From positions 1 through 64,000 of the forward strand of contig JAYRPG010000146.1 in the NCBI GenBank assembly GCA_041911275.1: 64,000 bases of DNA. Reading direction: 5' to 3'. The notes under the pieces were generated by a model. The model ran no database searches and was not told the DNA's origin. It saw only the letters and a list, made by a program, of their open reading frames with translations. The first letter of the stretch is position 1; each line of letters opens with the position of its first letter. The position numbers and the translations under genes were made by a program. This DNA is from Ferruginibacter sp041911275 (GTDB lineage Bacteria > Bacteroidota > Bacteroidia > Chitinophagales > Chitinophagaceae). Of this stretch, positions 50,511 to 57,654 are shown in pieces.

Positions 50511-50745
50511 GGTTTAAAGTTTAAAGTTTAAGGTTTAAGGTTGGCCTCCTCCTGAATATTGAGCATTGAAAATTGAATATTGAAAATTTCCTATTCTGTC
50601 TTCCCTGTTCTCAGGAGGATTCAAAAGGTTCAACGTTCAAGAGGTTCAAAACGTTGAACATTGGATATTGAAAATTGATTATTGAAAATTTCCCAGTTCC
50701 TTGTTCCCTGTTCCCCATTCCCTGTTCCCCATTCCTCACTCCCTC
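50511..50745. repeat. Composite repeat-word spacer 5
   Basis: Between two convergent genes: GTTTAAR array ending GGTTGG (50511-50543), a block with AATATTGAGCATTGAAAATT (50555-50589), a second GTTCAAR array (50619-50659), a TTGGATATTGAAAATT block, and CTGTTCCC words (50696-50736). This is the most complete arrangement of the family in the window. Confidence 0.8.
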
Positions 50746-51242
50746 CTCTCCCTTACAACCAGTTTCGCTTCTTCTTCGCGGGTCAGCGCGAGGTACCAGC
50801 AGAGGCCTGGCAACAGGAAGGGGTGTTCGGAAAAGGGAAGTGGTTTCCGGCTTTTATCATCCAGCAGCCGGCACTGGCCGGCGAGGCGTTGTTCCGGATC
50901 GATCACTTCCAGTTCATGACTGGCATCGGGGTTCAGGCGGCAGCGGAATTGTGCGTCACCCAGTTGCAAAACTGCCTGGTTCCCCGTCCATTTATCCCAT
51001 TGCAGCTGTCCGGCTTCCATGCCGTATTCGTTGCTGAGGATGCTGCGCCCGGAGAGTGATCCGCTGCTCTGCAGGTAGTAGAGGCGGTGGCTGTTGCCTG
51101 CGCGCAGGCGGATGCTGTTCAGGCCAGGGTTATAGCGCAGGATCACCCGCGTTTGTCCCGCTTCAACCAGGTGGTATTCCCGGATCTGTGCGCCGGGGCT
51201 GCTGACAGCAATCCATTCCATACGGCAGTCAATTGAAGGCAT
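50736..51242 (-). CDS. Hypothetical beta-rich protein
   Basis: A 168-residue protein with no signal peptide and no recognised family. It has a strand-rich middle (REYHLVEAGQTRVILRYNPGLNSIRLRAG, SGRSILSNEYG, LQWDKW) and ends in a basic VVRERRE. A Met at 51221 is a likely alternative start. Converges with the sugar dehydrogenase across a repeat-word spacer that touches its 3' end; it is otherwise isolated and divergent from recA. Confidence 0.65.
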   Translation of the reverse strand: MPSIDCRMEWIAVSSPGAQIREYHLVEAGQTRVILRYNPGLNSIRLRAGNSHRLYYLQSSGSLSGRSILSNEYGMEAGQLQWDKWTGNQAVLQLGDAQFRCRLNPDASHELEVIDPEQRLAGQCRLLDDKSRKPLPFSEHPFLLPGLCWYLALTREEEAKLVVRERRE

Positions 51243-51480
51243 AAATTACAAACTGGCCCGAAATTATGCAAGTACCTGCCGGCTTGGTAACCATTTCGTA
51301 ACAAGACCTTATTTTGTATTGATAATGAATGAGTTGTCGGTTTTTTCCGGGAATGTTCCCGCGGTTTTCGGGGCAATTGGCGCCTCCCGCCGGGGAAAGG
51401 CAACGGGTTCTCCGGGAAAAATAGCTAAAAAATTTGTCAGAAATTTTGCTAATTTTATTAGTGTGCATAAAAGAAACCCC

Positions 51481-51488
51481 TATCTTTG
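51481..51488 (+). promoter_or_regulatory. -7 box of recA
   Basis: TATCTTTG matches TAnnTTTG, 57 bases before the recA start. The upstream 60 bases are A/T-rich with no clear -33 TTG or recognisable LexA-type box. Confidence 0.5.
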
Positions 51489-51544
51489 TTTTACCAGTTT
51501 AGATTTACAGCATTAACCAGATACATCCATTAAAATTTACCACA

Positions 51545-52546
51545 ATGAGCAATGCAGAAAAACTGAAAGCGCTGAAGTTAACCATGGACAAAATCGACAA
51601 GGACTTCGGCAAGGGATCGGTCATGATCATGGGCGAAAAAACACAGGCAGAACAGGAAGTGATCTCCACGGGCTCATTGGGACTGGATGTAGCGCTGGGC
51701 ATCGGCGGTTTGCCGAAGGGAAGGATTGTAGAGATATACGGACCGGAAAGCAGTGGTAAAACCACCATTGCCACCCATGTGATTGCGGAAGCCCAGAAAA
51801 AAGGCGGCATGTGCGCCATCATTGATGCGGAACATGCGTTCGACAGTCATTATGCCCAGAAGCTGGGGGTGGATATTGATAACCTGCTGATCTCTCAGCC
51901 CGATTACGGCGAGCAGGCGCTGGAGATTGCCGACCGCCTGATTCTTTCCGGCGCGCTGGACGTGGTGGTGATTGATTCGGTAGCCGCCCTCGTTCCCAAG
52001 AGCGAGCTCGAAGGGGAAATGGGCGACAGCAAGATGGGCCTGCAGGCCCGCCTCATGAGCCAGGCGCTGCGCAAGCTTACGGCCACGATTTCCAAAACCA
52101 ACTGCTGCTGCATCTTCATCAATCAGCTGCGGGAGAAGATCGGGGTAATGTTTGGCAATCCCGAAACCACCACCGGTGGCAACGCCTTGAAATTCTATGC
52201 CTCAGTACGGTTGGATATCCGCCGCATCGCCCAGATCAAGGACGGGGATGAGGCGGTGGGCAACCGCGTGAAGGTGAAAGTGGTGAAGAACAAGGTGGCG
52301 CCTCCCTTCCGCAATGCGGAGTTCGACATCATTTTCGGCGAGGGCATATCCAAAACTGGTGAGATCATTGATATGGGCGTAGAGCTGGGCATTTTGCAGA
52401 AGAGCGGCAGCTGGTTCAGTTACGACAGCAATAAACTCGGCCAGGGCCGCGATGCGGTGAAAGAGCTGCTGCGCGACAATCCGGAAATGGCTGCTGAAAT
52501 TGAGGGGAAGATCCGGGCTAAGATCGCCGAGATGCAGGCTGCTTAA
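51545..52546 (+). CDS. recA: Recombinase RecA
   Basis: A 333-residue RecA. Walker A GPESSGKTT (66-74), Walker B LDVVVIDSVAALVP near residue 141, DNA-binding loops L1 (EGEMGDSKMGLQARLMSQALRKLT) and L2 (IGVMFGNPETTTGGNALKFYASVRLD), and a C-terminal acidic tail that is short. It promotes strand exchange and LexA-type cleavage. Starts with MSNAEKLKAL as in other Bacteroidota. A good terminator follows at 52575-52596. It stands alone, not with recX. Confidence 0.98.
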   Translation: MSNAEKLKALKLTMDKIDKDFGKGSVMIMGEKTQAEQEVISTGSLGLDVALGIGGLPKGRIVEIYGPESSGKTTIATHVIAEAQKKGGMCAIIDAEHAFDSHYAQKLGVDIDNLLISQPDYGEQALEIADRLILSGALDVVVIDSVAALVPKSELEGEMGDSKMGLQARLMSQALRKLTATISKTNCCCIFINQLREKIGVMFGNPETTTGGNALKFYASVRLDIRRIAQIKDGDEAVGNRVKVKVVKNKVAPPFRNAEFDIIFGEGISKTGEIIDMGVELGILQKSGSWFSYDSNKLGQGRDAVKELLRDNPEMAAEIEGKIRAKIAEMQAA

Positions 52547-52574
52547 AAAAGTTTTTGATGGGTTAGTAAATACG

Positions 52575-52600
52575 AACCGCCCCGAAAGGGGCGGTTTATT
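52575..52600 (+). terminator. recA terminator
   Basis: A 9-bp stem (AACCGCCCC with its complement) with a GAAA tetraloop, followed by TATTAATTT, 28 bases after the recA stop. The downstream 250 bases to 52855 hold no supported gene. Confidence 0.85.
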
Positions 52601-52855
52601 AATTTCCGGCAATAGCCATATTTCAGCGCAGGGTTTCCCGGGCTGCCATCAGGCATCAGCACCGCACAATGCGGGGAACCTATGTACCTGGGTTCTTGTT
52701 GTCTGCAATGCATACACAGGCTCCCCGGGGTATATCTTCACCGGATCAATGGTTCGGATAGATATTGCCGGAATGTGTTGCAAACCTGCACTGAACAGGC
52801 GATTTTCTACCGGAGTCTCCTGCATCATTGAATGGCTTAACCGCTGATCTGAGAT

Positions 52856-53758
52856 TCAGCCCCTGGGTCTTTGCAAGTTTTTCAGCAACCGCTTCTCCCG
52901 GGCTACAAACTTCGGGGCGTAGCGGTTGAAAAGCGTGTCCAGCGGACTGAATGCACGGGTTCGGTCTAACTGGCTGACGCGCAGATAAGCCATTGTACTT
53001 TGCAGATTACTGTGACCAAGCATAAACTGAAGGGTAAGAATATCCATTCCATCCTCGAGTAAATGCGTGGCATAGGTATGCCGGAAAGCATGCACATTTA
53101 CTTCCTTCAGAATGCCAGCCTTCCTGCAAATACTTTTGATGGCCCATTGAATTCCCCGCATACTGTACCGACCTCCTGTCCTTCCTTTTATTCCGCTTTT
53201 CAGGTTACCATTAAACAACCACTCCTCCGGCCGGTAAACCGAAAGATAGTTTTGCAGCCCGCGTGCAAGATGTACGGAAAGCGGTACATACCTGTCTTTC
53301 CCGCCTTTCCCCTGTACGACATGCAGCTGCATTCTGTCGAAATCAATATCCCTTAATCTTAGATTCCTGACTTCGGAGCAACGCAACCCACAGCCATACA
53401 GCAGGCCCAGTAAAATTTTATGCTTGAGGCAACCTGCATGGTTGAGCATGTTCCACATTTCTGCTTTACTCAGTACCACCGGCAACTTCTGCGCTACTTT
53501 TATCTTCGGCAACTGGAGGTAACTGTAGGGAAGGCCCTCCGTTTTGAGCAGAAACCGCAACCCATATATGGTATGCTTGAAAAAACTCAGCGAGAGTGAG
53601 GGGGCTGTTTGTTGCAGATGAAACAGATAATCTTTTACCTGCTCTGGATCCAATGTTGTGGGCAGACACCGGAAACGCAAGGCCATCACCGCAACATGAT
53701 GGGCATACAAAACAAACGATTTCCTGCTCATCCCCCGGATACTGATGTTTCTTTCCAT
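52856..53758 (-). CDS. Tyrosine recombinase, IS91-accessory-integrase type
   Basis: A 300-residue site-specific integrase. The catalytic set is visible: Arg in GCGLRCSEV (about 148), His-x-x-Arg in HAFRHTYATHLLEDG (about 224), the GHSNLQST His, and the Tyr of TMAYLRV about 10 residues on. The N-terminal SAM-like domain (MERNISIRGMS...) is shorter than XerC/D's. The FSPLDTLF ending after the Tyr is typical of integrases that accompany IS91-like transposons in Bacteroidota. The expected transposase is absent downstream (leftward), where only 250 bp of spacer precede recA. It sits about 230 bp from a tRNA-end duplication. Probably an orphan or relic. Confidence 0.85.
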   Translation of the reverse strand: MERNISIRGMSRKSFVLYAHHVAVMALRFRCLPTTLDPEQVKDYLFHLQQTAPSLSLSFFKHTIYGLRFLLKTEGLPYSYLQLPKIKVAQKLPVVLSKAEMWNMLNHAGCLKHKILLGLLYGCGLRCSEVRNLRLRDIDFDRMQLHVVQGKGGKDRYVPLSVHLARGLQNYLSVYRPEEWLFNGNLKSGIKGRTGGRYSMRGIQWAIKSICRKAGILKEVNVHAFRHTYATHLLEDGMDILTLQFMLGHSNLQSTMAYLRVSQLDRTRAFSPLDTLFNRYAPKFVAREKRLLKNLQRPRG

Positions 53759-53992
53759 ACGGTCCAGTTGCGACTGGAATCCAGGAATATCATTGCAGGC
53801 CCGGATAAAGACATTGGCAGGACGGTTGCCTGCCGGCGTTTTTTTTAATCATGATTGATAATTTTTTGCAATTAAACCAATTGCTGCCGGCGAAAGCTTC
53901 CTTATTTCCCGGAAACGTGGGCGGTTGTTTTGCGCTTGCTAAATGATTGGGCTGGAGAGACGTTGCCGAAAATGGGATTCCGCCCGGGCATG

Positions 53993-54012
53993 AAAAATCC
54001 CGCCGAAGCGGG
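53993..54012 (-). terminator. Duplicate tRNA-type terminator (copy 1)
   Basis: On the minus strand CCCGC-TTCG-GCGGG followed by ATTTTT: a compact UUCG-loop terminator, here without its tRNA. It is the same structure as the one at 54107-54126. Confidence 0.65.
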
Positions 54013-54106
54013 AATTCCGTGGGCCCACCTGGGCTTCCCGATTACATCGGGATACACTTCTCGCCCAGTTGGGCTTCCCAATTGCATCGGGAGTCAGTTA
54101 GGCATG

Positions 54107-54126
54107 AAAAATCCCGCCGAAGCGGG
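54107..54126 (-). terminator. Terminator of the tRNA gene
   Basis: On the minus strand CCCGC-TTCG-GCGGG then ATTTTT, eight bases after the tRNA 3' end at 54134. A UUCG tetraloop and T-run make this a good intrinsic terminator. Confidence 0.85.
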
Positions 54127-54133
54127 AATTCCG

Positions 54134-54207
54134 TGGGCCCACCTGGGCTCGAACCAGGGACCCTCTGATTATGAGTCAGATGCTCTAACCGGCTGAGCTA
54201 TAGGCCC
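54134..54207 (-). tRNA. tRNA with CAT anticodon (Met, or Ile2)
   Basis: A 74-nt cloverleaf on the minus strand: acceptor GGGCCTA pairing with TGGGCCC, D-arm GCTC...GAGC, anticodon arm TCTGA-CTCATAA-TCAGA, T-arm CCTGG-TTCGAGC-CCAGG, discriminator A. No CCA is encoded. CAT anticodons belong to Met or, if lysidine-modified, to Ile2. The acceptor stem does not settle it; elongator Met is favoured. Confidence 0.88.
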
Positions 54208-54301
54208 TGCTGAAACAGCAGGCTGCAAAACTAATAAAAAATAACCGAACCGTCCCCTTTGCTGCCCAAGCCACAGCCTGTGCCGCAAAGGGTGCACCGG
54301 G

Positions 54302-56713
54302 TTAAAACTCCACTACAAAGCCAATACTGGGCAGCAGCGAGCCACTGTCGTTGGGCAGGATGGCCGGTACCGCGTCCTGCCGGTTGTTGGGCACCGAGGG
54401 ATCCTGGTATCTGCCCGGCTGATAGGGTAGCCCGCTCCGGGTGGCAATGCTGTTATCCGGGTTACGGCCCAGGGTAAAGCCCGGCGGGGCGGGGTTATTG
54501 CTGTTGTAGGCATTCTGGATGTCCAGAAACAGATCCAGCGTCCATTTGCGGAAGTTCCATTTCTTGTCAATCCGCAGGTCGGCCGCGTGAAAAGCCCGCA
54601 GCCGCTGCGTGTTGAGCCGGCTGTAGTCGGGCACCCCGGCATTGGTGAAGGGGTAATCCTCCAGACTTTGGTTAATGTCGAAGGGCGTATAAGGCGCCCC
54701 GCCCAGGTAACGGAACCGCAGTCCCAGTTCCCAGTTCCGGGGAAATTTGTACCCGCCGGTGAATGACAGCAGGTGCCGGTTGTCCCAGGCCGATGGAACA
54801 TAACGGCCATCTGTACCTGTAAACTGGCTGTAATAGAAAGTGTAGGAGAGGATGCCGTAAAAGTTTTTCGTGAGCCGCTGCTGGTACATAAATTCCAGCC
54901 CGTAGGTACGGCCGCGGCCCGTAGCCACCACCCGTTCATTGCCCAGCACCCCGAAATCGCCGCCGAGATTGGCCAGCGAAATGCCTTTGTCCAGCGATAC
55001 CGGATACTGCGTATACTTTTTATAGAAACCTTCAAGGGTGATCCGTGTTGCCGGCTGCGGCTGGTATTCCAGTCCGGCCACATAATGATCAGACCGGATA
55101 TAGCGGGTGGCGCTGTTGACTGCCACCCCGTTTTCGCGGTACCCCAGGATGGTGTAGGGCGGAATTTTATAGTAGCGTCCCACCGATCCATTGAGGCTCA
55201 GCTGCTGCGTGAGGCGGTACGACCAGCCCAGCCGCGGCGAGAAGGTGCGCCAGATTTCATTGCCCTTCTCCATCAGGGTATTGCCATCCGCGCGCACGCC
55301 CACGGAAATGAACAAACGATCTTGCAGCAGTTTTCGGCTGACACCGAAATTGGCGCCATAGCGGAAGAACCGGGATGCTGTGTTATAACTGGCCGTATAG
55401 CCTGTACGCCGCTGAAAGGTGTTGTTTTCGTAGTACACCAGGGTACCGGTGGTGCCGGCCTGCAGCTGCCAGGGGCCCACGCCCTTGTTCCATTCCCAGC
55501 GCAGCCGGGTTTCGTTCTCCACCGAGCGGTAGCTGAGGATGCGGGTGCTGTCTGAAGGCTGTTCGTTGTTGGAATACTGGTCGGCACTGTTCACCAGCCT
55601 GCTGTTGCTCAGGGCCAGCTGCCAGAAGCCTTTATCAAGCGAATGCCGCCAGGAGGCTCCGATCGTGTGGGTGCGCTGGCTGTTGAGCGGAATCTGTTCC
55701 AGGATGGCCAGCTGCTCCAGCGTGGGATTGTCCGGACGCCGGAAGCGGAAATTGTCGATGGCCCCGATCCCGATGAAATTAATCTCATCTTTCTTGCCGG
55801 CTTTGTGGGTAACCTTATACTGGTAGTCCCAGTAATCCGGCAAAAAGGGCAGATCGATGAGTTTAAAGAGCAGTTGCAGGTAAGAACGGCGGGCAGAAAC
55901 CATATAGGTGGTGTTGCCGCCCTTTTTGCCCAGCGGTCCCTCGGCCGTAAGGGCCGCCTCGCTGGCGCTGAAGCGGAAGTTGCCCTGGAAACGGTCGGGG
56001 TTACCCGATTTTTGTTTGAACTGCAGCACCCCCGATAAAGGATTCTCATACCGGGATGGAAAACCGGATGTATGCAGCGTTACCCCTTCGATGAACGATA
56101 CGTTCAGCAGGCCTACCGGTCCGCCGGCTGCACCCTGGGTGGCAAAATGATTGATGGAAGGAATCTCAATGCCATCGAGGAAGTACACCACTTCATTCGG
56201 CGCACCGCCGCGGATGATGATGTCATTGCGGAAACCCACCGATCCGGATACCCCCGGGAGCGACTGCACTACTTTGGCGATGTCGAAATTGGCGCCGGGG
56301 TATTTGGCAATCTCGGTGATGCCCAGCCGCTGCACCGAGTTCACGGTACCCGCCGGCTTGCTGGCATAAGCGCGAACACTCACCGATTCCAGTTCGCGGG
56401 CTTCGGGCTCCAGCTCAAAATTCAGCTCGATGGTGTTGCCGGTGGTAACGGGCACGTCAAACTGCCTCGCCAAACGGTAACCAATACCCGAAGCTTCGAT
56501 ATTGTAGCTGCCCGTACTCACCTGTTGCAGAACATAGTGGCCCCCCGCATCACTCACAGCTGAAAACCCGCCCTGCCCGGTGCGGACCGTGATGCCGGCC
56601 AGCGGTACCAGGGTGCGGGCATCCCGGATGGTACCCTGTACCTGCCCGGTCGTCTGGGCCATCAGCATTCCACTCAGTAAGCAGGCCGCTATCAGTTGAA
56701 CGATACTTTTCAT
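54302..56713 (-). CDS. TonB-dependent receptor with carboxypeptidase-like N-terminus
   Basis: An 803-residue outer-membrane receptor. A signal peptide (LIAACLLSGMLMAQ) is followed by a carboxypeptidase-regulatory-like domain (GQVQGTIRDARTLVPLAGITVRTG; 22-105), a TonB plug (about 130-240, with FDIAKVVQSLPGVSGSVGFRNDIIIRGGAPNEVVYFLDGIEIP) and a 22-strand barrel ending in FVVEF, with a terminal Phe. It imports an unknown ligand using TonB energy. No SusD partner is next to it, so it is not a classic starch-utilisation pair. The start at 56713 is chosen by the signal peptide. It is divergent from the DUF2141 gene (89 bp). Confidence 0.93.
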   Translation of the reverse strand: MKSIVQLIAACLLSGMLMAQTTGQVQGTIRDARTLVPLAGITVRTGQGGFSAVSDAGGHYVLQQVSTGSYNIEASGIGYRLARQFDVPVTTGNTIELNFELEPEARELESVSVRAYASKPAGTVNSVQRLGITEIAKYPGANFDIAKVVQSLPGVSGSVGFRNDIIIRGGAPNEVVYFLDGIEIPSINHFATQGAAGGPVGLLNVSFIEGVTLHTSGFPSRYENPLSGVLQFKQKSGNPDRFQGNFRFSASEAALTAEGPLGKKGGNTTYMVSARRSYLQLLFKLIDLPFLPDYWDYQYKVTHKAGKKDEINFIGIGAIDNFRFRRPDNPTLEQLAILEQIPLNSQRTHTIGASWRHSLDKGFWQLALSNSRLVNSADQYSNNEQPSDSTRILSYRSVENETRLRWEWNKGVGPWQLQAGTTGTLVYYENNTFQRRTGYTASYNTASRFFRYGANFGVSRKLLQDRLFISVGVRADGNTLMEKGNEIWRTFSPRLGWSYRLTQQLSLNGSVGRYYKIPPYTILGYRENGVAVNSATRYIRSDHYVAGLEYQPQPATRITLEGFYKKYTQYPVSLDKGISLANLGGDFGVLGNERVVATGRGRTYGLEFMYQQRLTKNFYGILSYTFYYSQFTGTDGRYVPSAWDNRHLLSFTGGYKFPRNWELGLRFRYLGGAPYTPFDINQSLEDYPFTNAGVPDYSRLNTQRLRAFHAADLRIDKKWNFRKWTLDLFLDIQNAYNSNNPAPPGFTLGRNPDNSIATRSGLPYQPGRYQDPSVPNNRQDAVPAILPNDSGSLLPSIGFVVEF

Positions 56714-56802
56714 ATTAAAATTATTTATTAAACAAAAGAGGTGCAAATCCGCAAAACGGACCCGCCTATGAACAATGCAAACGGCCTTTTGTTGAACTTT
56801 TT

Positions 56803-57246
56803 ATGCAGATATTGGCCATGCTTTTATTCATCGTCCCGGCGATCCTGCCGGCCCCGGTACCGCGGGCTGTTCAGGCAGACCGTTTTCCCCTCCGCATAGA
56901 AGTCACCGATCTCTCCCCCCGAAAGGGCCCCGTTATGGTGGCGCTTTTTGAGTCGGCCGCCGGCTTTCCCCTGGATGCCGCCAAAACTGTGTACCGGGAA
57001 AAGGTCCAGCCCCTGAACGGCAAGGCGGAGCTGCGCATCGATGGACTGCGGACCGGCACTTATGCCGTAGCGGTGTTTCATGATACCAATGATGACGGAC
57101 AACTCAACCTCAATTTAGTGGGCGCCCCCAAGGAGGGATACGGATTCAGCAACAATGTGCGCAACCGTTTCAGCGCTCCCCGTTTCAGCCAGGCCAGTTT
57201 CCGTCACGAACAGGAAACCCGGTTAAGGATAAAAATACATTACTGA
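56803..57246 (+). CDS. DUF2141 secreted protein
   Basis: A 147-residue exported protein with signal peptide (LLFIVPAILPAPVPRAVQ) and one DUF2141 beta-sandwich: IEVTDLSPRKGPVMVALFES, GTYAVAVFHDTNDDGQLNLN, GAPKEGYGFSNN and a final ETRLRIKIHY. The family is common in Bacteroidota and Proteobacteria, secreted, sometimes next to TonB receptors, without known function. It is divergent from the TonB receptor and could be regulated with it. Ends before a spacer with an apparent gene remnant. Confidence 0.9.
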   Translation: MQILAMLLFIVPAILPAPVPRAVQADRFPLRIEVTDLSPRKGPVMVALFESAAGFPLDAAKTVYREKVQPLNGKAELRIDGLRTGTYAVAVFHDTNDDGQLNLNLVGAPKEGYGFSNNVRNRFSAPRFSQASFRHEQETRLRIKIHY

Positions 57247-57420
57247 ATTCCAGACTGCGCGGGAAGAAATCATAGTCATCGGTTATGGCTTTGGCGTGGT
57301 TTCCGCTGCCATCCGGCTGCAAAGGGCTACCGGCATAACATCAGCAGTATTGGCTCCATGCTTGGCTGAATCTTTCGCTCCGGCACCTGCATTTCCTTAC
57401 GCTGATTTTCTGAGGCCGAA
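57242..57420 (+). pseudogene. Possible remnant of a flavoprotein N-terminus
   Basis: In one frame the sequence reads EEIIVIGYGFGVVSAAIRLQ, a dinucleotide-binding G-x-G-x-x pattern, as in FAD-dependent oxidoreductases. It lacks a proper start, degenerates after about 30 residues and then runs into repeat words. Too short for a firm family call. Confidence 0.3.
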
Positions 57421-57459
57421 AGCGCGACAGAGAATAAAATGCCTGGTCCTGTGTCTATT

Positions 57460-57650
57460 GTTCAGGAGGGAGTTCAAGGTTTTAAACCTTATGGGAACCG
57501 GGAATGATGAACAGGGAACGCAGAACAGGGAACGGAGAACGGTGAAGGATAAAATTATCGATATTCAATTTTCAATGCTCAATAGTTCAGGAGAACACCA
57601 ACCTTAAACCTCAAACTTTAAACCCCAAACTATCCTCTTAAACCCCATCC
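57460..57650. repeat. Composite repeat-word spacer 6
   Basis: Between convergent genes: GTTCAAGGTTTTAAAC words, GGGAACG/GAACAGG repeats (57493-57542), an ATATTCAATTTTCAATGCTC block (57560-57579) and CCTTAAACC/AACTTTAAACC words ending at 57650. In reverse it has the same module order as 50511-50589. No gene is supported. Confidence 0.75.
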
Positions 57651-57654
57651 CCCC

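Larger units (their letters stand above)
53759..54133. other. Spacer with partial tRNA-end duplications
   Basis: The 375-bp region between the integrase and the tRNA is AT-rich near 53830-53900, with no gene. From 53987 it carries a 49-bp direct repeat of the tRNA 3' end plus terminator. Between the copies two TGGGCTTCCCRATTRCATCG segments (54030 and 54070) also repeat. Confidence 0.6.
53987..54149. repeat. 49-bp direct repeat containing the tRNA 3' end
   Basis: Copy 1 at 53987-54035 and copy 2 at 54101-54149 are identical over 49 bp, offset 114. Copy 2 includes the terminal 15 or so bases of the tRNA gene; copy 1 is an isolated duplicate. An integrase gene lies close by, so the repeats could be attachment sites of a past integration. 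Confidence 0.8.

Noticed and set aside
51421..51480. A LexA/SOS box upstream of recA
   Set aside because: The region is A/T-rich but I could not find a dyad that matches a known SOS box.
57296..57607. A 103-codon ORF downstream of DUF2141
   Set aside because: It runs through repeat words and starts at GTG within a decayed segment. It lacks coding character after the first 30 codons.
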